This document shows, in pieces, positions 18,065-25,578 of a stretch of DNA of 64,000 nucleotides (its first letter is position 1; every line of letters begins with the position of its first letter). Origin of the DNA: Odoribacter splanchnicus DSM 20712. GTDB taxonomy: Bacteria; Bacteroidota; Bacteroidia; Bacteroidales; Marinifilaceae. The translations under genes were made by a program, and so were the position numbers. The notes under the pieces were generated by a model. The model was not told where the DNA came from. It did no database searches and saw only the letters and a program-made list of their open reading frames with translations. The stretch spans positions 620,001-684,000 of the forward strand of contig NC_015160.1 in the NCBI RefSeq assembly GCF_000190535.1. The letters are read 5' to 3'.

Positions 18065-18165
18065 AGTCGGAAAGAAGTAGGATACCGGCAAATTCAGAAA
18101 GGGATTTTGCGTACATCGGTTTTGCATCCTTGTAGAGGGAAAATATACTTGTAAATTTAATATAT

Positions 18166-18275
18166 GAGGGTGTCCAAAAAGGCAAAATACCCCCTTGTAG
18201 AATCGGATATTTGATTTCAGTCTCCAATAGGGATACGAATAAATCGAGGGTGCCAAATACTTTTTGGACACCCTC
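18166..18275. mobile_element. MITE-like element, 110 bp with 16-bp terminal inverted repeats
   Basis: GAGGGTGTCCAAAAAG at 18166-18181 is repeated exactly inverted at 18260-18275. The inside is non-coding and holds a second partial copy of the end (GAGGGTGCC at 18246). It lies 25 nt upstream of the degenerate kinase gene. Ends beginning GAGGGTGTCC are like those of some transposases of Bacteroidota, but no parent element is in the window. No clear target duplication was found. Confidence 0.6.
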
Positions 18276-18300
18276 AAAAAAAATTCTATAGACGGATGGT

Positions 18301-19158
18301 ATGAAGAATAAGATGCAAATACTGGGACGTATATCGTTGGGATTACTGATCTGTATAATACTGGGACAGGGAATTTGGTTGTATCGGGTACGTGAAATGG
18401 AAAATCATGGATTCGAGCAGACGGTCGGCCGGGGACTGAACGATATCTTGTGGGTGGAGGTGATTTTCCTGATCGGGTTTATCGTTTGTTTAGTTTGGCA
18501 AAGGGTTGTGGCGAAAAGGATTGAACGAAGGACACTGGTACAGATGATGGGGAAGACACCTTCGGAAGAGATACCTTTAACGGAGTGGATGGCAGTGATC
18601 GACGGTAAGCTGCAATGCGAGGGGATTGCTTTGTCTGTGGAGGAGGAATTGAAATTGAATACGATAAAAACGCACTTGGTGGAAATGGCTGAAACCATCG
18701 ATATGCAGCAGAGTGCTTTAAAGACCTCGGTATGGAAAATCGACCGGGAAAATATCGATCTGAAATCGGAGATGGAAATGATCGTTGAGTTGTTTTCTCT
18801 GATCCGGCCACAGGCACTGGTGGGTTACCAAATCGACGAAGGAGCGGAATATCCTTGTTTGGATAAGGTATATTTTTATTATCTGATCCTTTGTTTGGTA
18901 GATAAAGCTATTGTATCTGCCGGAGTTCACCCCGTAGTGAGGATCGAATTTTATACCGACAAGAAACATTATATGTTGACAGTCGAAGATAATGGCAGGA
19001 AAATAGATCCGGGAGACAGGCAGCCGGAACAATCCACCGGGGCGGGACTGGCCTTCGTCGTACAGCAAGTGGTCGGTGGTTATGGAGGAAAAATCCGCTT
19101 TATAAGTAAACCGAACGGAAACAAGTGTGTGATCACTTTACCACAGAAACGGAATTAA
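18301..19158 (+). CDS. Degenerate histidine kinase paralogue (probable pseudokinase)
   Basis: 285 residues, clearly a paralogue of the kinase at 20728 (shared GQGIWLYRVREM, ILWVEVIFLIGFIVCLVWQ, IRPQALVGYQIDEGAEYPCLDK). It lacks ~170 residues of the sensor region between the two membrane segments. It has no phospho-acceptor histidine: the HELKKPL motif of the paralogue is replaced by IPLTEWMAV. The N-box asparagine is a lysine (LVDKAIVSAG against LVDNAIKYGG). The DNG and a G2-like GAGLAFV remain. It should not autophosphorylate; it may be decaying or act as a partner of the intact kinase. An MITE-like element lies in its leader. Confidence 0.75.
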   Translation: MKNKMQILGRISLGLLICIILGQGIWLYRVREMENHGFEQTVGRGLNDILWVEVIFLIGFIVCLVWQRVVAKRIERRTLVQMMGKTPSEEIPLTEWMAVIDGKLQCEGIALSVEEELKLNTIKTHLVEMAETIDMQQSALKTSVWKIDRENIDLKSEMEMIVELFSLIRPQALVGYQIDEGAEYPCLDKVYFYYLILCLVDKAIVSAGVHPVVRIEFYTDKKHYMLTVEDNGRKIDPGDRQPEQSTGAGLAFVVQQVVGGYGGKIRFISKPNGNKCVITLPQKRN

Positions 19159-19213
19159 TTGAAGTACGAAACGGCGATTACCGCTCGCTCCTCTTTTCTT
19201 GAAGGAAGGGCAT

Positions 19214-19280
19214 AAAAAATAGAGAGGAACTTGAGAAGAGAGTCTGGCAGACAATCTTACTTCAAGTTCGCTCTCCTCTA
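19214..19280 (-). terminator. Terminator after the propeller lipoprotein gene
   Basis: TAGAGAGGAACTTGAG pairs imperfectly with TTCAAGTTCGCTCTCC at 19261. On the minus strand the stem is followed by ATTTTTTATG, giving a T-run. It lies in the gap between two convergent genes. Confidence 0.5.
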
Positions 19281-19296
19281 TAGTATAGCAACAACA

Positions 19297-20367
19297 CTAG
19301 AGATGGAGTGTTATAATCTCGGAATGATTGTTTTCCTGAGATAAGGCATAAATGGTATTTTCTTCGGCGCTATAGCTGATCGAAGAACAAGCATTTTCCA
19401 GGCGGTAAGTACGCACGTGCGAACCGTTCCAGTCGAATACCAGTATGGTTTTGCCTTTGTCGACGTCCAGATTATGTTGTTTTAGCGTCCGTCCTGAATA
19501 CAGGGCATAGATGTAATCATCCGATACAGCCAGATCACAGAACCCGAAAATATGATATTTGGAATAATTGACCGGATGGACTAAACCACGGCCTTTGGGA
19601 CGGTGACGGTTGAATTTTACCTTGGCAGGGGTCAGATGCACTTCATTGACACGGATCAGTTCGTTACCGTTGATTTCACAAATGTCCAGGCAACCGGTTT
19701 GCATATTGGCGCAGGCCAAGCGTTCGAGCGTCGGTTTTACTGCTAAGGTATTGCTGGCATAAAATGCACTTTTGAGCGTATCCGTCAGAGTGGGATCGGC
19801 ACAGGCCGGATAACTTACACTATAGGTGTCGTCTCCGGATACTTGACTGATGCAATAACGGCCTTGGGTATAAACTCCGGTCGACAGCAGGCGGTCACCG
19901 ATCCGGATGGCTCCGATAGGGGTCTTGTTGTTGTCGGTGAGGGAAGTGAACGTAGGCTGGTAACCCGGAGTCGCATATTCGTTCAAGTTAATTTCCACGA
20001 ACTTTTTAGTTCCGAAATCGAATGCCGAAACGATGTCTCCGTTTAGGTTCATACTGATAAAATACATGCCTTCTCCTTCGTTTCTGCCTGCCGGTACTAA
20101 ACGGGTAACGGTTCCGTTTTCGCTGTCATAAATGGCGAAACGGTAAGCGCTACTGGGAGTAAGAAAAGCATATAAGTTTCCTTTTTTTACAAATTTATAA
20201 GGAGAGATAATGTTCAATGCCTCCACATCGATTTTGTCTGTTTGGGCATATTGAAGCTCTGTCACCTTCGTCCGTACTAACGGAGAAGATTCGGTCTCTA
20301 AGGTCGGATCGGATTGACAACTGCCGAGCAGAAGAGCAGGGATGATGAAGTAATATAGTTTTTTCAT
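19297..20367 (-). CDS. 6-bladed beta-propeller lipoprotein (BF2222/TolB-like)
   Basis: 356 residues with a lipobox at LLLGSC (Cys17). The rest is a series of ~45-residue blade-like repeats, with KFVKKGNLYAF, YRFAIYDSENGTVTRLVPAGRNEGEGMY and DYIYALYSGRT typical of the TolB-like 6-blade propeller family of Bacteroidales. Proteins of this family are often encoded next to NVEALA peptides, as here (23 nt downstream of one on the same strand). The function is unknown; an envelope binding or sensing role for the peptide is a plausible inference. Confidence 0.85.
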   Translation of the reverse strand: MKKLYYFIIPALLLGSCQSDPTLETESSPLVRTKVTELQYAQTDKIDVEALNIISPYKFVKKGNLYAFLTPSSAYRFAIYDSENGTVTRLVPAGRNEGEGMYFISMNLNGDIVSAFDFGTKKFVEINLNEYATPGYQPTFTSLTDNNKTPIGAIRIGDRLLSTGVYTQGRYCISQVSGDDTYSVSYPACADPTLTDTLKSAFYASNTLAVKPTLERLACANMQTGCLDICEINGNELIRVNEVHLTPAKVKFNRHRPKGRGLVHPVNYSKYHIFGFCDLAVSDDYIYALYSGRTLKQHNLDVDKGKTILVFDWNGSHVRTYRLENACSSISYSAEENTIYALSQENNHSEIITLHL

Positions 20368-20390
20368 ATCAATTGTCCTTCTAATTAATG

Positions 20391-20633
20391 TTATTCTTGT
20401 ATGGCACTTAATCCAAAATGATCACCTACAATACCATCTGAGTCAATACCAAAACAAAAAGCCCCTACATATATACATGTAGCATCCGGATCAATAGACT
20501 CGTTTTCAGCTAAAGCATCTATATTATCAAAGGTAATATTGGTGATGGTAGATTCTCTAGAAAACATAAAATTAATAGACAGTGTGGTCAGAATAATAAT
20601 TCCTCCCATAAAAATTCTGGCTTTTTTTCTCAT
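20391..20633 (-). CDS. NVEALA family secreted peptide
   Basis: 80 residues: basic start, one hydrophobic segment (IFMGGIIILTTLSINFMF), then FDNIDALAE (residues 35-43), which matches the NVEALA signature, and a short C-terminal part with two cysteines (53 and 60). Members are small exported precursors in Bacteroidales, probably cleaved after the signature and released as peptides; their purpose is not known. It is the first gene of a minus-strand pair with the propeller lipoprotein and is divergent from a histidine kinase. A TAACTTTG -7 element is at 20660-20667. Confidence 0.85.
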   Translation of the reverse strand: MRKKARIFMGGIIILTTLSINFMFSRESTITNITFDNIDALAENESIDPDATCIYVGAFCFGIDSDGIVGDHFGLSAIQE

Positions 20634-20659
20634 TTTTATAAATATTGATTGTGACAGTA

Positions 20660-20667
20660 CAAAGTTA
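20660..20667 (-). promoter_or_regulatory. Probable -7 element of the NVEALA-propeller operon
   Basis: On the minus strand TAACTTTG fits TAnnTTTG 27 nt before the ATG at 20633. The -33 position reads TTTAC, a weak match. Confidence 0.45.
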
Positions 20668-20727
20668 GGAAAGATTCTTAATTTTGTAAAATTTTTTTTT
20701 GTTCTATAATATACTCTAAGCTAAAGT

Positions 20728-22065
20728 ATGAAGAATAATAGTATAAAAACGATGGGACAAATGTCCGTTGTCTTATTAATATGTGTTTTATTAGGACAAG
20801 GAATCTGGTTATACCATGTACGTGAAATAAAACTTAGGGAGTTTCGTGAAAGTGCAAATGAAGTTTTATTAAATACCACTTATAAATATTTATATGATGA
20901 AGGTCTGAATTATGCTAAAAATTATAGATTAACATATGGTTTAACAAAAGATCATCATTTTTTCTATTGGTATTATGATAATAGAAAGAACATGATCTCG
21001 ATTAAATCTCCTGATATGGTAGCTGAATTAGGAAAATTGGTAATTTATGATTGTTTGAGTGAACATGGATTATTTGATGTTTTTAGATTGAATGAATTGT
21101 ATATAAATTATTTAAAGGAAAAAGGTATTATTGAAAATCCAACATTGAAGGTACTGAATATAGAGGGAAAAGAATTATTGTCTACTGAAAATTTTGGAAA
21201 ATCCTCTAATTCTATTATGACCCTTCCTATCGAGTTAGGGTATGAGAATAAACATCAATTATTAGCAACCTTCGAACTTCCCTTTGTTTTCCGTGCTTTA
21301 AGTGGTATTTTATGGGTTGAATTGATATTCATGATCGGTTTTATCTTCTGTTTGGTTTGGCAGTGGTGTTCGATACGGATGACAGTGCGTAGTGCGCGGA
21401 TACAAACGATGGGAATGACGCATTTGGAACATGAATTGAAGAAGCCTTTGGCAACGATGATTTCGGTAGTAAATGGTATTCTGGAGGGGAAAGATTCTGT
21501 CTTATGTCCCCGGGATACGACAAAATTGACTATGGTAAAGGCGCGTTTGATGAAGATGGCGGATATCACCGATACGATGCTGACTTCTCTAAAGACTTCT
21601 GTATTGATGATAAACCGGGAAGTGATCGATCTGAAATTCGAGATGGAAATGACGACCGAAATGTTTTCATTGATCCGGCCTTACGCACGGGTGGGTTACC
21701 GGATTGCTGAAGGACTGGAGTATCCATGTTTAGATAAAATATATTTCAATTATGTCGTTGTTAATTTGGTGGATAATGCCATTAAATATGGCGGTACTCA
21801 TCCCGTGGTGAAAGTTGACTTTTATACTATCGGTGACAATTATGTGCTGACCGTCGAAGATAACGGTATGGGAATCGCACCCAAAGATCAGAAGCAAATT
21901 TTCAAACAGTTCTACCGTGTAAAAAATCAACAAGTGACCAAAACTACCGGTTTCGGACTAGGCTTGACTTTTGTCCACAAAGTAGTTTGTGCATACGGAG
22001 GAAGTATCCGGTTGGAAAGTGAATTGGGAATCGGCAGCAAGTTCACCATCACCATACCTCAATAG
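20728..22065 (+). CDS. Sensor histidine kinase
   Basis: 445 residues. Membrane segments near residues 12-30 and 190-215 flank a ~160-residue periplasmic domain without a recognised fold. A HisKA-like region follows (His235 in HELKKPLAT), then a HATPase_c domain with N-box Asn350 (VDNAIKYGG), DNGMGI, FKQFYRV and GFGLGLTFV. It should autophosphorylate in response to an extracytoplasmic signal. No response regulator is adjacent. It is divergent from the NVEALA-propeller operon by 94 nt, which makes the peptide or propeller a candidate input; that link is inferred. Confidence 0.9.
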   Translation: MKNNSIKTMGQMSVVLLICVLLGQGIWLYHVREIKLREFRESANEVLLNTTYKYLYDEGLNYAKNYRLTYGLTKDHHFFYWYYDNRKNMISIKSPDMVAELGKLVIYDCLSEHGLFDVFRLNELYINYLKEKGIIENPTLKVLNIEGKELLSTENFGKSSNSIMTLPIELGYENKHQLLATFELPFVFRALSGILWVELIFMIGFIFCLVWQWCSIRMTVRSARIQTMGMTHLEHELKKPLATMISVVNGILEGKDSVLCPRDTTKLTMVKARLMKMADITDTMLTSLKTSVLMINREVIDLKFEMEMTTEMFSLIRPYARVGYRIAEGLEYPCLDKIYFNYVVVNLVDNAIKYGGTHPVVKVDFYTIGDNYVLTVEDNGMGIAPKDQKQIFKQFYRVKNQQVTKTTGFGLGLTFVHKVVCAYGGSIRLESELGIGSKFTITIPQ

Positions 22066-22093
22066 CTCACGGGGACAGGGCAGTGAGCTATTG
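22060..22093. repeat. Palindrome at the left side of the Rpn gene
   Basis: CAATAGCTCAC and GTGAGCTATTG form an 11-bp perfect stem around GGGGACAGGGCA. It could end both convergent transcripts. The loop core, read on the minus strand (CCCTGTCCCCG), recurs in the palindrome at 23071-23100 on the other side of the Rpn gene. Confidence 0.65.
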
Positions 22094-22990
22094 TTACGCT
22101 TTTTCAATTTTCTCAACCGGTAACCCTGTATATTTGGATATGGTGTCGTACGGTAAACCGTCTACTTTCATTTGGCGGGCTATAACGAGCTTCTCTTTTT
22201 CTATACCTTCCACAATTCCTTCTGCTCTTCCAACTTCTATGCCTTTTGTCATTCCTTCTTTAATTCCTTTTGCCATTCCTTTCCGGATAGCGCTGTTATA
22301 TAGTGTTTTCTCGACACTGATGATATCCCAGAATTTTTCGTAACCCAAAAGCTGTGCTTCGGTGAAAGCAGATTCTTCTACGGCGTTCACGGCTTTTTTT
22401 ACTTCCGGATTGGCCAACAGCTCAGGCGGCACTTCGCGGGTATGTTCATTGATTTCCGTCAGGAAACGAAGCCAGAGTACTTGCATTTTCTTCTCAGAAT
22501 AGGTATGTGGGTTGAATTTGGGCAGTTCGACGAAAATCAAGTGTAGGCCTTCGATCACTTTTTCAGTGTGTTCCATGTGTACTAGCTGATAATAATGATA
22601 AAAGCCTTCGAGCTCAGGCTCGAATACTTCATTTACCAGATTCAGCGAATATACCGGCTGCAACAGTTCGTATTCCTGACCGGTGTCGATTTGCCGTACA
22701 TAGGCCTTCGAAGCATTGAACAATACCCGTTGGCGAAACTCCGGAGACCAGATCATTTGCATCTCGACGATAAACTGACGTCCTTCTGCATCGCGGCAGC
22801 GGACGTCCACGATACTGTTCTTGCGTAAAGGATTTTCCGGTACGAGTTCGGCCGGAAGGTATTCTATCTCCCTGATCTCATGCCTGGGGTTTAAGGGCAA
22901 CAGGGCGTTCAGCAAGCTGATCACCAGGTCGGGATGCTCGCCGAAAACATGTTTGAAAGTCAGATCGGCTTTAGGATCGAGATAACGCAT
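22094..22990 (-). CDS. Rpn family recombination-promoting nuclease / PD-(D/E)XK transposase-like protein
   Basis: 298 residues. MRYLDPKADLTFKHVFGEHPDLVISLLNALLP, IVDVRCRDAEGRQFIVEMQ (nuclease core D...E.Q) and YSLNLVN are characteristic of the Rpn/PDDEXK_2 family, and length is typical. The C-terminal tail has short repeats KGIKEGMTKGIEVGRAEGI, also usual. E. coli homologues are Ca2+-stimulated DNA endonucleases that promote RecA-independent recombination; these genes are numerous and mobile in Bacteroidales. Related palindromes flank the gene in inverted orientation, which may mark element ends. Confidence 0.9.
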   Translation of the reverse strand: MRYLDPKADLTFKHVFGEHPDLVISLLNALLPLNPRHEIREIEYLPAELVPENPLRKNSIVDVRCRDAEGRQFIVEMQMIWSPEFRQRVLFNASKAYVRQIDTGQEYELLQPVYSLNLVNEVFEPELEGFYHYYQLVHMEHTEKVIEGLHLIFVELPKFNPHTYSEKKMQVLWLRFLTEINEHTREVPPELLANPEVKKAVNAVEESAFTEAQLLGYEKFWDIISVEKTLYNSAIRKGMAKGIKEGMTKGIEVGRAEGIVEGIEKEKLVIARQMKVDGLPYDTISKYTGLPVEKIEKA

Positions 22991-23070
22991 AAATTTCCTT
23001 TTCTTTTTAATTTAAAGCAAATATAAGAAAAAATAGGCAAATAAAAAATACTGTGTTTGTGAGAGAAAAG

Positions 23071-23100
23071 ATAGCGCAGGGCCCTGTCCCCGCGGGCTAT
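23071..23100. repeat. Palindrome at the right side of the Rpn gene
   Basis: ATAGC-GC...GC-GGGCTAT is an imperfect palindrome around the core CCCTGTCCCCG. The same core lies in the opposite orientation at 22060-22093, so the two flank the Rpn gene as inverted copies. Confidence 0.55.
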
Positions 23101-23186
23101 GTTATTTTAAAAATAATTATTTAAATTTACCCCATGTTATAGATCGGGTCTATTGTGAACTCACTCAGTTGTAATTGGTATTTAGT

Positions 23187-23297
23187 ATGAAAAAAGTTGG
23201 TGGAAAATTATTGGGATTTGTTTTTGGTGTAGGTATATTGTTTGCTCTTTTGCCAGAGAAACAGGCCGGTGCTCAGGATTTACTTATTAACATTTAA
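23187..23297 (+). CDS. Small ORF: signal peptide-like, 36 residues
   Basis: MKKVGGKLLGFVFGVGILFA is followed by LLPEKQAGAQDLLINI and a stop. A basic start, hydrophobic core and AGAQ cleavage site look like a complete export signal with only about seven residues after it. It ends 9 nt before the sialate O-acetylesterase start, on the same strand. It may be the N-terminal relic of a deleted secreted protein or a leader peptide. No family is recognised. Confidence 0.4.
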   Translation: MKKVGGKLLGFVFGVGILFALLPEKQAGAQDLLINI

Positions 23298-23306
23298 TAA
23301 AATCGT

Positions 23307-25244
23307 ATGAAAAAAGGAATTTATCTTTTGGGATTAGGAGTCTTGCTGTTGCTGTGTATGGATTTACAGGCAAAAGTACGTCTGCCTCACTTCTTTTCTT
23401 CCAATATGGTATTGCAAAGGGATATGCCTATCCGGGTGTGGGGAAAAGCGGATAAGAATGAAGTGATTTCCGTCGCTTTGAATGGAAGTGTGCAAACGGC
23501 AAAAACCGGGAAGGATGGAATCTGGAGGGTGGAATTGCCTGCTATGAAAGCCGGGGGACCTTACGACATGCAGATCGAATCCGCAGAGGAGACGATCGGT
23601 TTAACCAATATATTGATCGGAGATGTTTGGGTTTGTAGCGGACAATCGAATATGGAGTTCGGTTTGAATAATGTTATAAATGCCGGGCAGGAGATTGCTG
23701 CCTCCACTTTGCCGGATATCCGTCTGTTGAATGTTCCGAAAAATATGCAATCGAAGGAGCAGTTCGATCTGGAGCCTTGCGAATGGACTGCCTGTAATCC
23801 TCAGACGTCTCCTCTGTTTACGGCTGTCGGTTACTTTTTCGGTAAAGAATTGCAACCCGAAATCGGAGTGCCTGTCGGATTGATTCATACTTCCTGGGGA
23901 GGTACCGATATAGAAACCTGGACCAGCTGGGAGACGGCTGTTAAAACCAACGACACTTATAAAAAATATGCCGGAAAGGATCAGGAGAAAGCGATGGGGT
24001 ATTCGATGGATAATATCAGGTTATATAAAGAAGCCTTGAAAAAAGACAAAGGTTTGGTTCAGAAATGGTATGTTCCGGCTTATAAAACCAAAGGGTGGAA
24101 GACGATGGCAGTGCCGAAAGTCTGGGAGGCAGAACTGGCGAACGAAGATGGGATTGTTTGGTTTCGGAAAACCATTGATTTGCCGGCGGGTGTGACAGGA
24201 AAAAAAGCCAGAATAAATCTGGGGGCAGTGGATGACGAAGACCTGACCTATGTCAATGGGGTGAAAGTAGGAGAAATGAATTTCTGGATGCCCAACAGGT
24301 CTTATGAAATTCCGGCAGGTGTCCTGAAAGGGGGAAATAATGTGATTGCTGTTCGCATTACGGATACCGGCGGCTTGGGAGGAATCCTCGGTAAAGCTGA
24401 GGAAGTATACCTGGAAATCGATGGACAGAGATATTCGCTTGCCGGTGATTGGGTGTATAAGCCTTCGGTGGTGACTTCGATGTATAAAGTCAGTGGGATT
24501 AGTCCGAATAGCTTCTCTTCCTTGTTGTACAACGGGATGGTGCATCCCTTGATCGGATATGGGATAAAAGGGGTGATCTGGTATCAGGGAGAGAATAATG
24601 CGGGCAGAGCTTATCAATATCGTACGTTGTTTCCGGCCATGATAAACGATTGGCGGCAGCAGTGGGGATATGAGTTCCCTTTTCTGTGGGTACAATTAGC
24701 TAATTTTATGGCGGTGGAAGATCAGCCGAAAGACAGCGATTGGGCAGAACTTCGTGAAGCACAGAATATGACCCTGAGTTTGCCGAAGACCGGACAAGCC
24801 GTTATTACCGATATCGGTGAGGCTTTCGATATTCATCCCAAAAATAAACAGGAGGTGGGGAAACGATTGGCGAAAGCAGCTCTGCAGGTTGCTTACGGAC
24901 AACCTGTTTTGGGAGAAGGTCCCGTTTATAAGTCTATGAAAGTGGAGGGAGAGAAAGTGATCCTGACATTCGGGAATGTCGGCGACGGATTGACGACCAG
25001 CGATCGTAACCGTTATGGGTATGTCAACGGTTTTTCCATTGCCGGAGCTGATCGGAAATTTGTATGGGCAAAGGCTTACATCGATGGGAATAAAGTCGTT
25101 GTTTTCAGTGAGAAAGTACCGAATCCGGTAGCTGTCCGTTACGGTTGGAGCAATAATCCTTATGACGACAACCTCGTAAATAGCGCCGGTTTGCTGGCTT
25201 CTCCCTTCCGTACAGACCAGTGGAAAGGAATTACCGAAAAATGA
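23307..25244 (+). CDS. Sialate O-acetylesterase (SGNH hydrolase)
   Basis: 645 residues with a signal peptide (MKKGIYLLGLGVLLLLCMDLQA) and thus periplasmic or outer-membrane. The active-site block GQSNMEFG puts the nucleophile at Ser114. VIWYQGENNA is the block-III-like segment of this family, and the Asp-His pair is expected in TDIGEAFDIHP. A jelly-roll insertion (residues ~270-390, WFRKTIDLPAG...) is usual. It removes O-acetyl groups from sialic acids or related glycans, giving access to mucin sugars. No sialidase or Sus genes are adjacent. Confidence 0.9.
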   Translation: MKKGIYLLGLGVLLLLCMDLQAKVRLPHFFSSNMVLQRDMPIRVWGKADKNEVISVALNGSVQTAKTGKDGIWRVELPAMKAGGPYDMQIESAEETIGLTNILIGDVWVCSGQSNMEFGLNNVINAGQEIAASTLPDIRLLNVPKNMQSKEQFDLEPCEWTACNPQTSPLFTAVGYFFGKELQPEIGVPVGLIHTSWGGTDIETWTSWETAVKTNDTYKKYAGKDQEKAMGYSMDNIRLYKEALKKDKGLVQKWYVPAYKTKGWKTMAVPKVWEAELANEDGIVWFRKTIDLPAGVTGKKARINLGAVDDEDLTYVNGVKVGEMNFWMPNRSYEIPAGVLKGGNNVIAVRITDTGGLGGILGKAEEVYLEIDGQRYSLAGDWVYKPSVVTSMYKVSGISPNSFSSLLYNGMVHPLIGYGIKGVIWYQGENNAGRAYQYRTLFPAMINDWRQQWGYEFPFLWVQLANFMAVEDQPKDSDWAELREAQNMTLSLPKTGQAVITDIGEAFDIHPKNKQEVGKRLAKAALQVAYGQPVLGEGPVYKSMKVEGEKVILTFGNVGDGLTTSDRNRYGYVNGFSIAGADRKFVWAKAYIDGNKVVVFSEKVPNPVAVRYGWSNNPYDDNLVNSAGLLASPFRTDQWKGITEK

Positions 25245-25578
25245 GCAGGTTTTTCTGGTTTGACAGAAAAGATCAGTAAAGGCTACGGTTTCTGGTTAGT
25301 GCTACGCTGAGTGGTGGAACTTCGTTCCGGGTAAAAAATTCCCTTTCAGAACCGCAGGTTCGCCAATCAGGAGCCTGCAAGGCGACATTGACCAGAAACG
25401 AAGTGACACGGATCCATTTAGAGGTGCTCCTTCATCACTTAAGGTTCTTGACGCACTTTATAAACCAATTTAATTCCCGGACTGAATTTTACGGAAGAAT
25501 CGGTTGGGGGTTGGTATAAAATTTGTTTGCAGGAGGCATGATAGCAAAGGATTGAATAGATAATGAAATATTGACCTG
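25245..25578. other. Structured intergenic region before cinA
   Basis: No gene was found in these 334 nt. Several short inverted repeats nest here: GGTTTCTGGT (~25289) with ACCAGAAAC (~25394), GGAAC..GTTCC near 25318, and GCAGG..CCTGC near 25362. The fragments CGCCAATC and CCAGAAACGAAG also occur in the hairpin at 10909-10968. It may be a decayed dispersed repeat or a structured RNA; no known riboswitch was recognised. Confidence 0.4.

Noticed and set aside
16202..18277. Long minus-strand ORFs opposite the ROK-ManA fusion
   Set aside because: They mirror a gene with clear catalytic motifs on the plus strand. The antisense proteins are rich in H, P, F and S, as expected for a shadow frame.
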